Assembly (NCBI GenBank): GCA_016714985.1
Contig: JADKBS010000020.1
Coordinates: 140,939 to 204,938 of the forward strand
DNA: 64,000 nt
DNA from: Saprospiraceae bacterium
GTDB lineage: Bacteria > Bacteroidota > Bacteroidia > Chitinophagales > Saprospiraceae
Reading direction: 5' to 3'
Shown: piece by piece, positions 49,303 to 57,127 of the stretch
Position numbering within the stretch: the stretch's first letter is position 1
Layout: each line of letters begins with the position of its first letter
Notes under the pieces: generated by a model
What the model was told of the DNA's origin: nothing
The model's database searches: none
The model's input: only the letters and a program-made list of their open reading frames with translations
Translations under genes and position numbers: made by a program

Positions 49303-50943
49303 TTAGGCCCGAAGCCGCTTTCCATTCTCCTCCACCAGCCAAAAAGGATTATGGATAAACTGCTTGAAGTCTGCCTTGAACCGTTGGGAAATGTCTTCTA
49401 TAGCCTGCTTGGTGGGGGCGTCCAAGCTGCCCCAGACGGCGGGCTTTTTCTTCACCGTGTTTTCGATGTAGTCAATCAGGTTGAAGCAGAGGGAGAATTG
49501 GCCGCAGGCAATGAGTTTGTTCTGCATATTGTCGGACTTGTTCTTCTCGCTCCACCACAAGGTAGTGGGCATGGAATTAGCGGATTTAATGGCGTCAACC
49601 ATGGCATCGCTCATATTGCCCAAACCGAATTCTTTTAATTTTTTATTGACCGTTTTATCGTCTTGGTATAAAGTATAAATATTGTTCGACTCGATGCGGT
49701 AATTCCAGTGCTCATCGGAATACAAGGCCTCCAATTGAAGTGTTCGGATGCGTTTCATAAATACATCCGTCACCATCTTCATGACGGAAGTGACCCTGAA
49801 TTTCAGCAAATAAACGAGGATATAAATAGGCGCTTTATAGATGACCTTTAAATCCTTGAAGAGGCGGCGCTCTTTTTTATTGCCGAAGGCACTGTCCATC
49901 GCCTCCATGATGGCCGAACGCAGTCGGAAAAACAATAAAAACCAAGCGACGCCCAGTGTCAATATACTGGCCGTCAATGCGGTAATAAATACGGGCATTT
50001 GAATAAATGCCAATAAACCAATCAGCACTGCCATCAAAATGCCTGCAAACCAATTCACCCGCCGCAGGGTGAGGAAATTCTGAAATGATTTATTCTTGAA
50101 AACGGGCACTTCGTAGGGTGCCATGCTCCGGCCAGAAACATCCGAAATAATATATGTCCCGGTGAAAGGTTGGTCGTCACGGTGGAAGGAGCGCTTCTCG
50201 GCCAGTTCCACGCCCTCAATGCCTTGGTTGTCAATGATCCCGCCGTCCATGATAGCGGTGGGTTGGTAGCCCTTTTCATTCCAAGTGGTGGCAATGGGGC
50301 CGGTTGGCGAGCCGGAAAAGTCCTTGGCCATCACGATCGGCTCGAAGCCGCCGGGGAAGCAGCTCGAAGCCGCTGCCGCATCGGCCAGCCGCACGCCCTG
50401 TGCTACCGTGTCGGGCAGGTTCAAGTCCTTGTTGCCAAACCTTCCATCGCCCCGGTTTTGCGTGAAGCGGAACTGCTTGCCTGTGGTGAATTCTGTGGAT
50501 CCGAAAATCACGTCGGTCAAGTGGGTGCTCGTGCTCTTGAACAGCACTTTGAAATGCTCCCGGTCGAAAAAATCGCTGTGATAGACTTCCGAAAAGGCGT
50601 TGATGACGTCCTTGCTCTTGTTGGGGTCGTCCCAATTCCTTGGGTTGTTCAGTTTTTCAAAGGCTTTTTCAACCAGTTTGTCCTGCTCCAGCAACAGGTA
50701 CAGTTTGTCGTAGCACTCGTCGAACGGCTTGTTTTTGGCAGCATAAAGGGCAAACATGATGCCCGTGAGCGTGCCGCCCGAAATCGTGGACAGGATACGC
50801 AGCCGCTTGAGCAGATTCTCGCCTTGGTACTCCGACGCATGAAGGTAGGACAGCGCACCCAAATGAAAAGCCGTGGCCCGGTAGCCTCCCCCTGACAGGG
50901 ATATGGCCATGTTGGTGAATGGTTGCGGAATTTTTGTTTCCAT
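49303..50943 (-). CDS. Patatin-like phospholipase with membrane segment
   Basis: The 546-residue protein has the patatin oxyanion and nucleophile motifs: ISLSGGGYRATAFHLGALSY near residue 15, STISGGTLTG near 52 (Ser in GxSxG-like SGGT) and the Asp dyad partner IMDGGIIDNQG near 245. Two close hydrophobic helices lie near 300-345 (FAGILMAVLIGLLAFIQMPV and ITALTASILTLGVAWFLLFF), placing it at the membrane. The C-terminal 200 residues are unusual. It likely hydrolyses lipids. It is complete and has no obvious operon partner. Confidence 0.9.
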   Translation of the reverse strand: METKIPQPFTNMAISLSGGGYRATAFHLGALSYLHASEYQGENLLKRLRILSTISGGTLTGIMFALYAAKNKPFDECYDKLYLLLEQDKLVEKAFEKLNNPRNWDDPNKSKDVINAFSEVYHSDFFDREHFKVLFKSTSTHLTDVIFGSTEFTTGKQFRFTQNRGDGRFGNKDLNLPDTVAQGVRLADAAAASSCFPGGFEPIVMAKDFSGSPTGPIATTWNEKGYQPTAIMDGGIIDNQGIEGVELAEKRSFHRDDQPFTGTYIISDVSGRSMAPYEVPVFKNKSFQNFLTLRRVNWFAGILMAVLIGLLAFIQMPVFITALTASILTLGVAWFLLFFRLRSAIMEAMDSAFGNKKERRLFKDLKVIYKAPIYILVYLLKFRVTSVMKMVTDVFMKRIRTLQLEALYSDEHWNYRIESNNIYTLYQDDKTVNKKLKEFGLGNMSDAMVDAIKSANSMPTTLWWSEKNKSDNMQNKLIACGQFSLCFNLIDYIENTVKKKPAVWGSLDAPTKQAIEDISQRFKADFKQFIHNPFWLVEENGKRLRA

Positions 50944-51123
50944 TGTTTTTAGGTTGGTGTGATTGGAAATAGTGTAATAAGGGCGAAGATAACGATTAAA
51001 CTCGTTTGGTTAGCGGCCGTTACGCATATTAATGGATGATGGATGATAAATGATGAATTTGCAAGAAATTGATTGATAAGTATTTGCAAACTCAATCAGT
51101 CTATAGCTCATACCGCCAAATAT

Positions 51124-51233
51124 TGTGCATGGTTGATAACGGTTGATGAAGTTGATAATGGTTGATAGTCAACCTCATAAACCATTATAAACCATTATCA
51201 ACCCTTATCAACCAAGGACCTCATGCACAAAAG
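51124..51233. repeat. Inverted repeat of GGTTGATAA-type words
   Basis: Left: GTGCATGGTTGATAACGG, TTGATGAAGTTGATAATGG. Right: ACCATTATAAACCATTATCA, ACCCTTATCAACC and CTCATGCAC. The outer GTGCATG pairs with CATGCAC; the inner words pair imperfectly. Confidence 0.75.
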
Positions 51234-51554
51234 GGGTTACAAGATAATAGATGTCAACAATGTGTCGTCAGACTTAAAGATTATACGAATATTCCCGACA
51301 TAAAGATTACAAGAAGTTCTTTGACATTTGTGGGAAAAAGAACGAACAGATGAGCGCACACAACCATGAGACTCGCCAGGAAGCCATCCGTCGTTGGCAG
51401 GCTTGCGAAAAGAAAAGCGACATCGGTTTAAAAATACCAAAACTTTAGCCATTCACCATGGGAAACCAAAAGAGGGCGAAGCCTCGGCAACGCCCTCATT
51501 CCAGTTCATTTTAAGCTTAGCACTACCAAATTTCGGGCAAGGTCAACCATACAT

Positions 51555-51599
51555 CGAACCCCCAGTTTCGGTGTGATTTCGCCGGAACTGGGGTTCCGA
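51555..51599. repeat. REP-like palindrome, copy 2
   Basis: TCGAACCCCCAGTT pairs with AACTGGGGTTCCGA around a GTGTGATTTCGCCGG core, the reverse complement of the core of the element at 45578-45621. Confidence 0.7.
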
Positions 51600-51653
51600 C
51601 CTACATTGGGGGGCCATGCCCAAATCTTGGCGGTGTGAGCCATAGAAACTGCT

Positions 51654-52493
51654 TTAAAACCAAGCCCCCAATTTTACCGAAGGCTCCAATCTAAAGAAAT
51701 TGCCTGTTTTATTCAATTCGGTTCGGTCGTTCACTGCGGCAAGGGCTGATAAGTCGGCAGAAAAATGCCTGGCTATCGGCAACTGGAACCCTAGCCTTAA
51801 TTGCGGTACAAGGTAATTTTTATGGTACCGTTTGATTTCCAACCTTGAGAAGTCGTACAAGTTTTCCTCCACGACCTTGACTTTTCCAATAAAACCAGTG
51901 CCCAATGCGATGCCCCAAGGATTTAGCTCATCCGGCTTCAGGTCAGTGTCAAGGGTCGTCACATAGCCTTTTTGGCCTTCGGCGTAGATATATTCTGCTA
52001 CGCCACGTTTACCTATGGTGAGGCCGGGCGAGAGGTAAAAGCCACCCGGTACTTGGTCATGCATCGTTGGTACCAGATAGAAGCGGTAGCTTGCCGTAAT
52101 GCTCCCATGATTGGTGGTATAATATTCACGGTGCACTGTTTTCTCCGTCCAGTCCTTGTCTTTACCATCCTTGCCAATGAACACCGGAAGGAATAAAAAG
52201 AACCCAACCCCCTTGTGGACGGTCTTTATTTCAGTCCCGACGAGGGTTTGGTTGAAGTAAGGGTCAAGTTTAGGGTCTTCGGAACCTTTAACCTGTACGG
52301 CAAGCTCAAGTTCAAACGATTTTTTCCGATTGGATTGGTGCTGAAAGCCCAGTTGCAGTTCACCCCGGTTCGTGAACAAGTGGTAAGGGGCGAAGGTGAC
52401 GGCCGTTGTTTTATCCGCTTTATTGAAAGATGGCTGTGCAGCCAAACTGATGGCAAAGAAGCAGATGACGAGAAGGATGGTTGCGTTTTTCAT
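51654..52493 (-). CDS. Outer-membrane barrel-like protein of unknown function
   Basis: The 279-residue protein has a signal peptide (MKNATILLVICFFAISLAAQ). The mature part alternates hydrophobic and polar residues (GELQLGFQHQSNRKKSFELE, LRLGFQLPIARHFSADLSAL) and ends with an aromatic residue (LGAWF), as outer-membrane barrels do. I recognise no specific family. A two-hairpin element lies 14 nt upstream of its start. The REP-like element follows it downstream. Confidence 0.75.
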   Translation of the reverse strand: MKNATILLVICFFAISLAAQPSFNKADKTTAVTFAPYHLFTNRGELQLGFQHQSNRKKSFELELAVQVKGSEDPKLDPYFNQTLVGTEIKTVHKGVGFFLFLPVFIGKDGKDKDWTEKTVHREYYTTNHGSITASYRFYLVPTMHDQVPGGFYLSPGLTIGKRGVAEYIYAEGQKGYVTTLDTDLKPDELNPWGIALGTGFIGKVKVVEENLYDFSRLEIKRYHKNYLVPQLRLGFQLPIARHFSADLSALAAVNDRTELNKTGNFFRLEPSVKLGAWF

Positions 52494-52507
52494 TTTAATT
52501 AATTTTC

Positions 52508-52633
52508 GTAACTGCTTAGGAGGGTGTGGGAGGAGAGAGAAAAAATTTCATTTTTTCTCTCTCCTGACATTAAGTGTTTTGGGTTGAAAATTGAAAATTT
52601 TCAACCCAAAAACACCCCCTGCTCAGCAGTTAC
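52508..52633. repeat. Two-hairpin MITE-like element, copy 2
   Basis: Ends: GTAACTGCTTAGGAGGG and CCCCCTGCTCAGCAGTTAC, imperfect inverted repeats. First palindrome: GAGAGAAAAAATTTC with complement; second: GGGTTGAAAATT with complement. It lies directly upstream of the start codon at 52493 (minus strand). The rest of 52494-52907 holds GGGTGAG words and a small TTCTCACC/GGTGAGAA hairpin (52794-52815). Confidence 0.75.
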
Positions 52634-52907
52634 CGATTTTCAATGATTACTAAAATTCACAGGACAAAGATGGCAGCACGACCACCCCGCCCGAAACACG
52701 CAAAACCGTGATTCGGGGAAAATGCCCCAAAAGGGTGAGGCATCACGTACAGGGGTGAGGCAAGCCTGTGCTAGGGGACAGGGAGGCGGTTTTTTCTCAC
52801 CTAAAAGGGTGAGAAGGCTCACTAGAACACGGCATTTTGCAATAGGGAATGGTTGGTTGGGCGGTTTTTTGCGTTTCTTTGGAACGCCTTGTGGCCAACG
52901 TTCAACA

Positions 52908-54857
52908 ATGCCTTTTTTCCTAAAATATTTCATCCCGGTGCTGCTGCTGGCGCAAACGGCACTCGCTACTGATACCCTGCGCACCTTGCAGCTCGGAAGC
53001 AATGCCCTGCTGCTCGGTAACGGAGGCGAGGTGGGCATATTGAAGGACGACCTCAGCGACCATGACACTTTCGAGATTGGTGAGATGATGTTCGCCCCCG
53101 CCAGCCTGTTCGAGCCTTGGGACCAGGGGCGGTTCCGAATCGGCTACACCAAATCGGCCTACTGGCTGCGCCTCGACCTCACCGACACCACCGACCGAAA
53201 GCTCATCCTCGAACTCGACAACCCCTACCTTAGCCAAATGCGCTTCTACCAAGTGGCCGACGGCGAGGTGCTGGACACACTGACAGTTGGCAGTGACATT
53301 CCCTTTGCTGGCCGCCGCCACTGGAACCTCCGGGACACCATCCGCATACCCGCTGGGGACACCGTGCGCTGCCTACTCAACATCCCCTACAACCGCTCCC
53401 TCACCGATTTCAACCTCTTTCTCACCGACGCACAGGCGAGGGCCAAGTTCGACCGCACCGAGCGGTTGCTGCTCATCGTGTTCTTTTGCCTAATATTGGT
53501 CTATCTCCTCATGCTCGGGCTAGCCATCAACCTCACCCGCTTCCGCTATTACTGGTTCTATTTCGCATACGTGCTGCTCGTGAGCGGCTACATTTTCGCT
53601 GACATCGGGCTTGGCTATCAAGTCCTATGGCCAAAATGGCCCTATGTCCAGCAGGTCTCGCTGCCCATTTTTGCCAATGCCTACCTCATTGCAGGGGCAA
53701 TGTTCGTGATGGCGCACTTCCATACCCGCCGCAGTTATCCCATCCAGCATGCTGCCCTGCGGGCTGTCTCTTTTGTTGCTGCCGCAATGGTGTTCACGGC
53801 CCTGTTGCTGCCAGTGCTTACCCCGTTCTGGGCACATTTGTACGCCAATTTCAGCGGTGCAATGTACATCGTCACGGTGCTGCTCTTCTTCTGGCTGGCC
53901 GGCACGGCCTTCCTGCGTGACGACCGCATGTTCCCCGGCTGGCTGATGGTCGGCTTCCTGGTACATGGGGCGAGCGTCATTTATTCCAGTTTGGAGCAGT
54001 TCAAGTTCGTGCCGCCGCTCTCGCTCCAGTCCATTTTAGCGGAAAACGGCCTGCTCATCACCTTCCACACGCCGCTGGTGCTCATGGTCGGGCTATTGGT
54101 GGACATGGGCATCGTGCTGCTCATCGGCGTGAAGCGCTTCCGCAACATGCTGGCCGAATCGCAGCGCATGACCCGTGAGTTGGCAGAACAACGCAAACAA
54201 AACCTCAACGCCCTTGCACTTGGCATGGAGACCGAGCAGCGCCGCATCGCCCAAGAACTGCACGACGGGCTTGGCGGCAGCATTGCGGCAGCAAAGTTCA
54301 AGTTGGAAAAAATCCTTGCGGAAAAAAGCGGAACCGACCCCGCCCTCGGCGAAGTGGTCGGGGAACTGACCGACATCCACCAAGAACTACGGGAAATAGC
54401 CCATAACCTCATGCCCAAGCACCTGCACAAGCAAGGGCTTTTGGCTGCCGTGGAGCAATTGGTGCGCCGCATGGAAGCCGCTGCCCCCAAGCTGAAAATC
54501 AGCTTCTACAACAACGCCGACCTTGAAGAACTGAACGAACTGGCCAGTGTCTATCTCTACCGCATCGTACAGGAGCTGTTGGCCAACCTGCTCAAACACA
54601 GCGACGCCACGGAAGCTTACCTCCAGTTCGTGAAGCAAGAAAATGGACTGCTCGTCACCCTTGAGGACAATGGAAAAGGATTTGATATGGCAGGTGTCAG
54701 TTCCCCTTTAATGGTCGGGGGCAAGGCTGGGGGCATGGGTCTCGCCAATATCCGCTACCGGGTGGAAGATGCTTTGGGCGGTAAGTTCCAGATGGAGAGT
54801 TCGCCTGGCCAAGGATGCCTGACGACGATTGAGTTGCCTTGGAAGGGGATTCTTTAA
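52908..54857 (+). CDS. 7TM-DISM sensor histidine kinase (NarL partner type)
   Basis: The start at MPFFLKYFIPVLLLAQTALA (52908) gives 649 residues with a signal peptide. A 7TMR-DISMED2 periplasmic domain (about 25-180), seven helices (185-400), a coiled coil and a HisKA_3 box (EQRRIAQELHDGLGGSI, phospho-His near 449) follow. The HATPase domain has IVQELLANLLKHS, DNGKGFD and GMGLANI. It should phosphorylate the response regulator encoded convergently at 54854. The longer upstream frame to 52722 has no signal peptide and was not used. Confidence 0.93.
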   Translation: MPFFLKYFIPVLLLAQTALATDTLRTLQLGSNALLLGNGGEVGILKDDLSDHDTFEIGEMMFAPASLFEPWDQGRFRIGYTKSAYWLRLDLTDTTDRKLILELDNPYLSQMRFYQVADGEVLDTLTVGSDIPFAGRRHWNLRDTIRIPAGDTVRCLLNIPYNRSLTDFNLFLTDAQARAKFDRTERLLLIVFFCLILVYLLMLGLAINLTRFRYYWFYFAYVLLVSGYIFADIGLGYQVLWPKWPYVQQVSLPIFANAYLIAGAMFVMAHFHTRRSYPIQHAALRAVSFVAAAMVFTALLLPVLTPFWAHLYANFSGAMYIVTVLLFFWLAGTAFLRDDRMFPGWLMVGFLVHGASVIYSSLEQFKFVPPLSLQSILAENGLLITFHTPLVLMVGLLVDMGIVLLIGVKRFRNMLAESQRMTRELAEQRKQNLNALALGMETEQRRIAQELHDGLGGSIAAAKFKLEKILAEKSGTDPALGEVVGELTDIHQELREIAHNLMPKHLHKQGLLAAVEQLVRRMEAAAPKLKISFYNNADLEELNELASVYLYRIVQELLANLLKHSDATEAYLQFVKQENGLLVTLEDNGKGFDMAGVSSPLMVGGKAGGMGLANIRYRVEDALGGKFQMESSPGQGCLTTIELPWKGIL

Positions 54858-55522
54858 AGCAATCCCTTGCCCCTCAGCCAGTTCATCAACTCCGCCACAT
54901 TGTGTACATCCAACTTGCTGAAAATATTCTTACGATGGGTGTCAATCGTGTTCACGCTCCGGAACAGGCGCTCCGACATCGCCTGCGTGCTCAGCCCTTC
55001 GGCCACCAGCAGTGCGATTTCCAGCTCACGGGGCGTCAGCGGGGCGGCCTTATCCATGTTGGGGTCGGCTTCGTTGCGGGGTCGTGCTGGGCCACGATCC
55101 ATGATTTTGCGGAGCATGCCGCCTTCCACCACCTCGAACCCAGCCGCTACCGCCTCGATGGCCGTCTTGATTTCGGAGCGGCTTCGGGCCTTCAACAGAT
55201 AGCCCACCAGCCCCTTCGACAGGGCGGACTGCACGATGGGCACGTCGTCGTAGCTGGTGAGCAGGATGATTTTCAGGCCGGGGAATTCCGTTAGCAGTTG
55301 CTCCGCAGTCTCCACACCATCGGGTTGGCCCTCGCCGAAGCTGTAGTCCATCAGCACCACGTCGGGTTGGTGCGAACGAACGGCCCCAATTACCTCCGAA
55401 GGTAGGTGTACGTGGCCCGCAAAGTGGATGCGGTCGTCGTTCTGGAACAAGGCCGTCAGTCCCTCTACGTAGCTGCGGTGGTCGTCAGCGAGAATGATGG
55501 TGATTTTATTGGTCATGGCCAT
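54854..55522 (-). CDS. NarL/FixJ-family response regulator
   Basis: The 222-residue regulator has a receiver domain (ILADDHRSYVEGLTALFQND, phospho-Asp in VVLMDYSFG, Lys in YLLKARS) and a LuxR-type HTH (PLTPRELEIALLVAEGLSTQ, FRSVNTIDTHRKNIFSKLDV). It is the evident partner of the convergent kinase; the two stop codons overlap by 4 nt. Convergent kinase-regulator pairs are uncommon. MTNK at 55516 is an alternative start. Confidence 0.93.
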   Translation of the reverse strand: MAMTNKITIILADDHRSYVEGLTALFQNDDRIHFAGHVHLPSEVIGAVRSHQPDVVLMDYSFGEGQPDGVETAEQLLTEFPGLKIILLTSYDDVPIVQSALSKGLVGYLLKARSRSEIKTAIEAVAAGFEVVEGGMLRKIMDRGPARPRNEADPNMDKAAPLTPRELEIALLVAEGLSTQAMSERLFRSVNTIDTHRKNIFSKLDVHNVAELMNWLRGKGLL

Positions 55523-55676
55523 GAAGTTTAATCAAGCTGCTTAAAATGCAAACCTAAGCTCCATCAGGGAAACGACCAAGATACTACCCCTCACTATAGC
55601 TTGGCTTATTGCTTCCTATTCGCATGTTTATTATCCTGATTTACGTGCAGAACCTGATACCTGCGGCGCACACCCA

Positions 55677-56346
55677 TCAAAGCCCAGCCGCAAAACGGGC
55701 AGTTTCCATAGCCAATTGCTCAATGGCAGCCTCGTGGCTGATGCCCGTGCTTTTCAGGGTCTTGAAAGAATGGTCGCCACCCTCCATCTTCACCAGGGTG
55801 GCTAGCTTCAGCCCGTTGCAGACCTTTTCGATGAGGCCGTACTCGGCCAAGGTATCTGGTCTTGTGCAGGAAGAGTTGCGGCACCTTGATGTCGGACAGG
55901 TGGTTGGCCCGCTCCGTGCCGAGTTTGCCGGGTGCATGCAGCGGGAACCCATAGTAAACGATGCCAGCAACTTCATCCAATCCCCCTTCCGCTGCCACCA
56001 GCGAGGTCATCCTGCCGCCAAACGATTTGCCGCCCGCCAACAGCTTCCTGCCGTTGGCAAGGCTCGCCGCTTTTTTCATCGCTGCCATCACCGTCGGATA
56101 GGCGACCTTGGGCCGGTCGGGAGGCCCACCGCCCTTTTCCATGTACGGGAAATTATAGCGCAAAGTGCCCACCCCGTGTGCTGCCAGCCGCTGCGACAGT
56201 CCCTCTATAAAGGCGTGCTCCATGTTGGCAGCCGCACCGTGGCCTAGCACCAGCAAGGCCGTGGCTGTTTCTGGCAGCAGCAATAGTGCCGAGACTTCGC
56301 CTATTTCTTCGGATACTTGAATTTTTAATCGTTGTGGGTTTGCCAT
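55677..56346 (-). pseudogene. Alpha/beta hydrolase (KANL3/Tex30-like) with a frameshift
   Basis: From MANPQRLKIQVSEEIGEV (56346) the frame shows the nucleophile elbow GGKSFGGRM, an upstream LVLGHGAAANMEH and IVYYGFPLHAPGK. It runs into nonsense after VPQLFLHKTR near 55860. The natural continuation, DTLAEYGLIEKVCNGLKLAT with the His-containing MEGGDHSFK, is in another frame ending at 55677. Together they give about 222 residues, the family length. The shift could be real or an assembly error. Confidence 0.8.
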
Positions 56347-56467
56347 GATTTTGAGAGTTGGTTGTGGGGCGAAGGTAGGTAGTGAGAACTTGTTTTGGTG
56401 GAATGGCGACTCTTAAATAAAGACGACATCGGGGAAGAAGAGAACTGGCGGTCCAGCGCCTCCTTTT

Positions 56468-57127
56468 CTACGTCAAATCATAAAATAAATGGTATAGGCG
56501 AAAAACCTTTCCATTAGTACAAATATGGCTGGATTGAAAACTCAAATCCCATTCAACACATTTTTGAAGTGACAAGTTAGCACAATCAGAGGATGGTTTA
56601 AACGCCTGAACTTTTTGATTTAATGTACTGACGATTAAAGTTGGCGTCCCATTGACAATGAAACTTAACATTGCACCCTCATCATCTGTCTCGGCGTAGG
56701 TCAGGTCAACGAATTTTTCTAGCCCATCATGCCGGTATTCTCCATTTTTGATTCTTCCCTGAACATACCGATTTTCAGCATGGGTCAAATTCTTACACTC
56801 AATTACAAAATTGTGTTGATGATGGCCACTATGGATTTCCAAATCGGTTCGTTGCTCCAACGAGGCTGTATTTGCCTGGTTTTCCGATGCCAAATAAATA
56901 GTTTTGCTTTGAAAATATTCTTTGATGATGGGGTTGTTAAATTTAAAATCACGCACTACCTCATTACGTATTTTATTTTCCATCAGACCTACTATACCTG
57001 ATATTGCTCGGATTCGAGTATAAGCATCTAAAATTGCAGCCAAGTAGAGTCGCTCTATAAGTGTTTGAGTGTCGGGGAATTTAACGACAAATGGATGCCG
57101 AGGGATGTTTTGATAAAATAGGTTCAT
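56468..57127 (-). CDS. PD-(D/E)XK nuclease-like protein linked to a methylase
   Basis: The 219-residue protein has a PD-(D/E)XK-like core: RTDLEIHSGHHQHNFVIECK (Asp, then E-C-K on the next strand) near residue 98. It overlaps the preceding methylase gene by ATGA, so it is the last gene of that operon. The gene is AT-rich like its neighbour. It probably works as the nuclease of the restriction-modification system or as a second effector. No family name can be given. Confidence 0.65.
   Translation of the reverse strand: MNLFYQNIPRHPFVVKFPDTQTLIERLYLAAILDAYTRIRAISGIVGLMENKIRNEVVRDFKFNNPIIKEYFQSKTIYLASENQANTASLEQRTDLEIHSGHHQHNFVIECKNLTHAENRYVQGRIKNGEYRHDGLEKFVDLTYAETDDEGAMLSFIVNGTPTLIVSTLNQKVQAFKPSSDCANLSLQKCVEWDLSFQSSHICTNGKVFRLYHLFYDLT

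Larger units (their letters stand above)
50944..51653. other. 710-nt intergenic region with several repeats
   Basis: It holds GGATGAT words at 51037-51055, the inverted GGTTGATAA repeat at 51124-51233, a GAGGGCG/CGCCCTC hairpin at 51472-51497 whose surroundings recur at 60252-60290, and the REP-like element at 51555-51599. Short frames here have no coding character. I see no structured RNA that I can name. Confidence 0.6.

Noticed and set aside
51237..51452. 71-codon minus-strand frame in the 710-nt gap
   Set aside because: No start context, no homology that I know and low-complexity surroundings.
52722..52907. N-terminal extension of the histidine kinase
   Set aside because: Would place the signal peptide 62 residues inside the protein.
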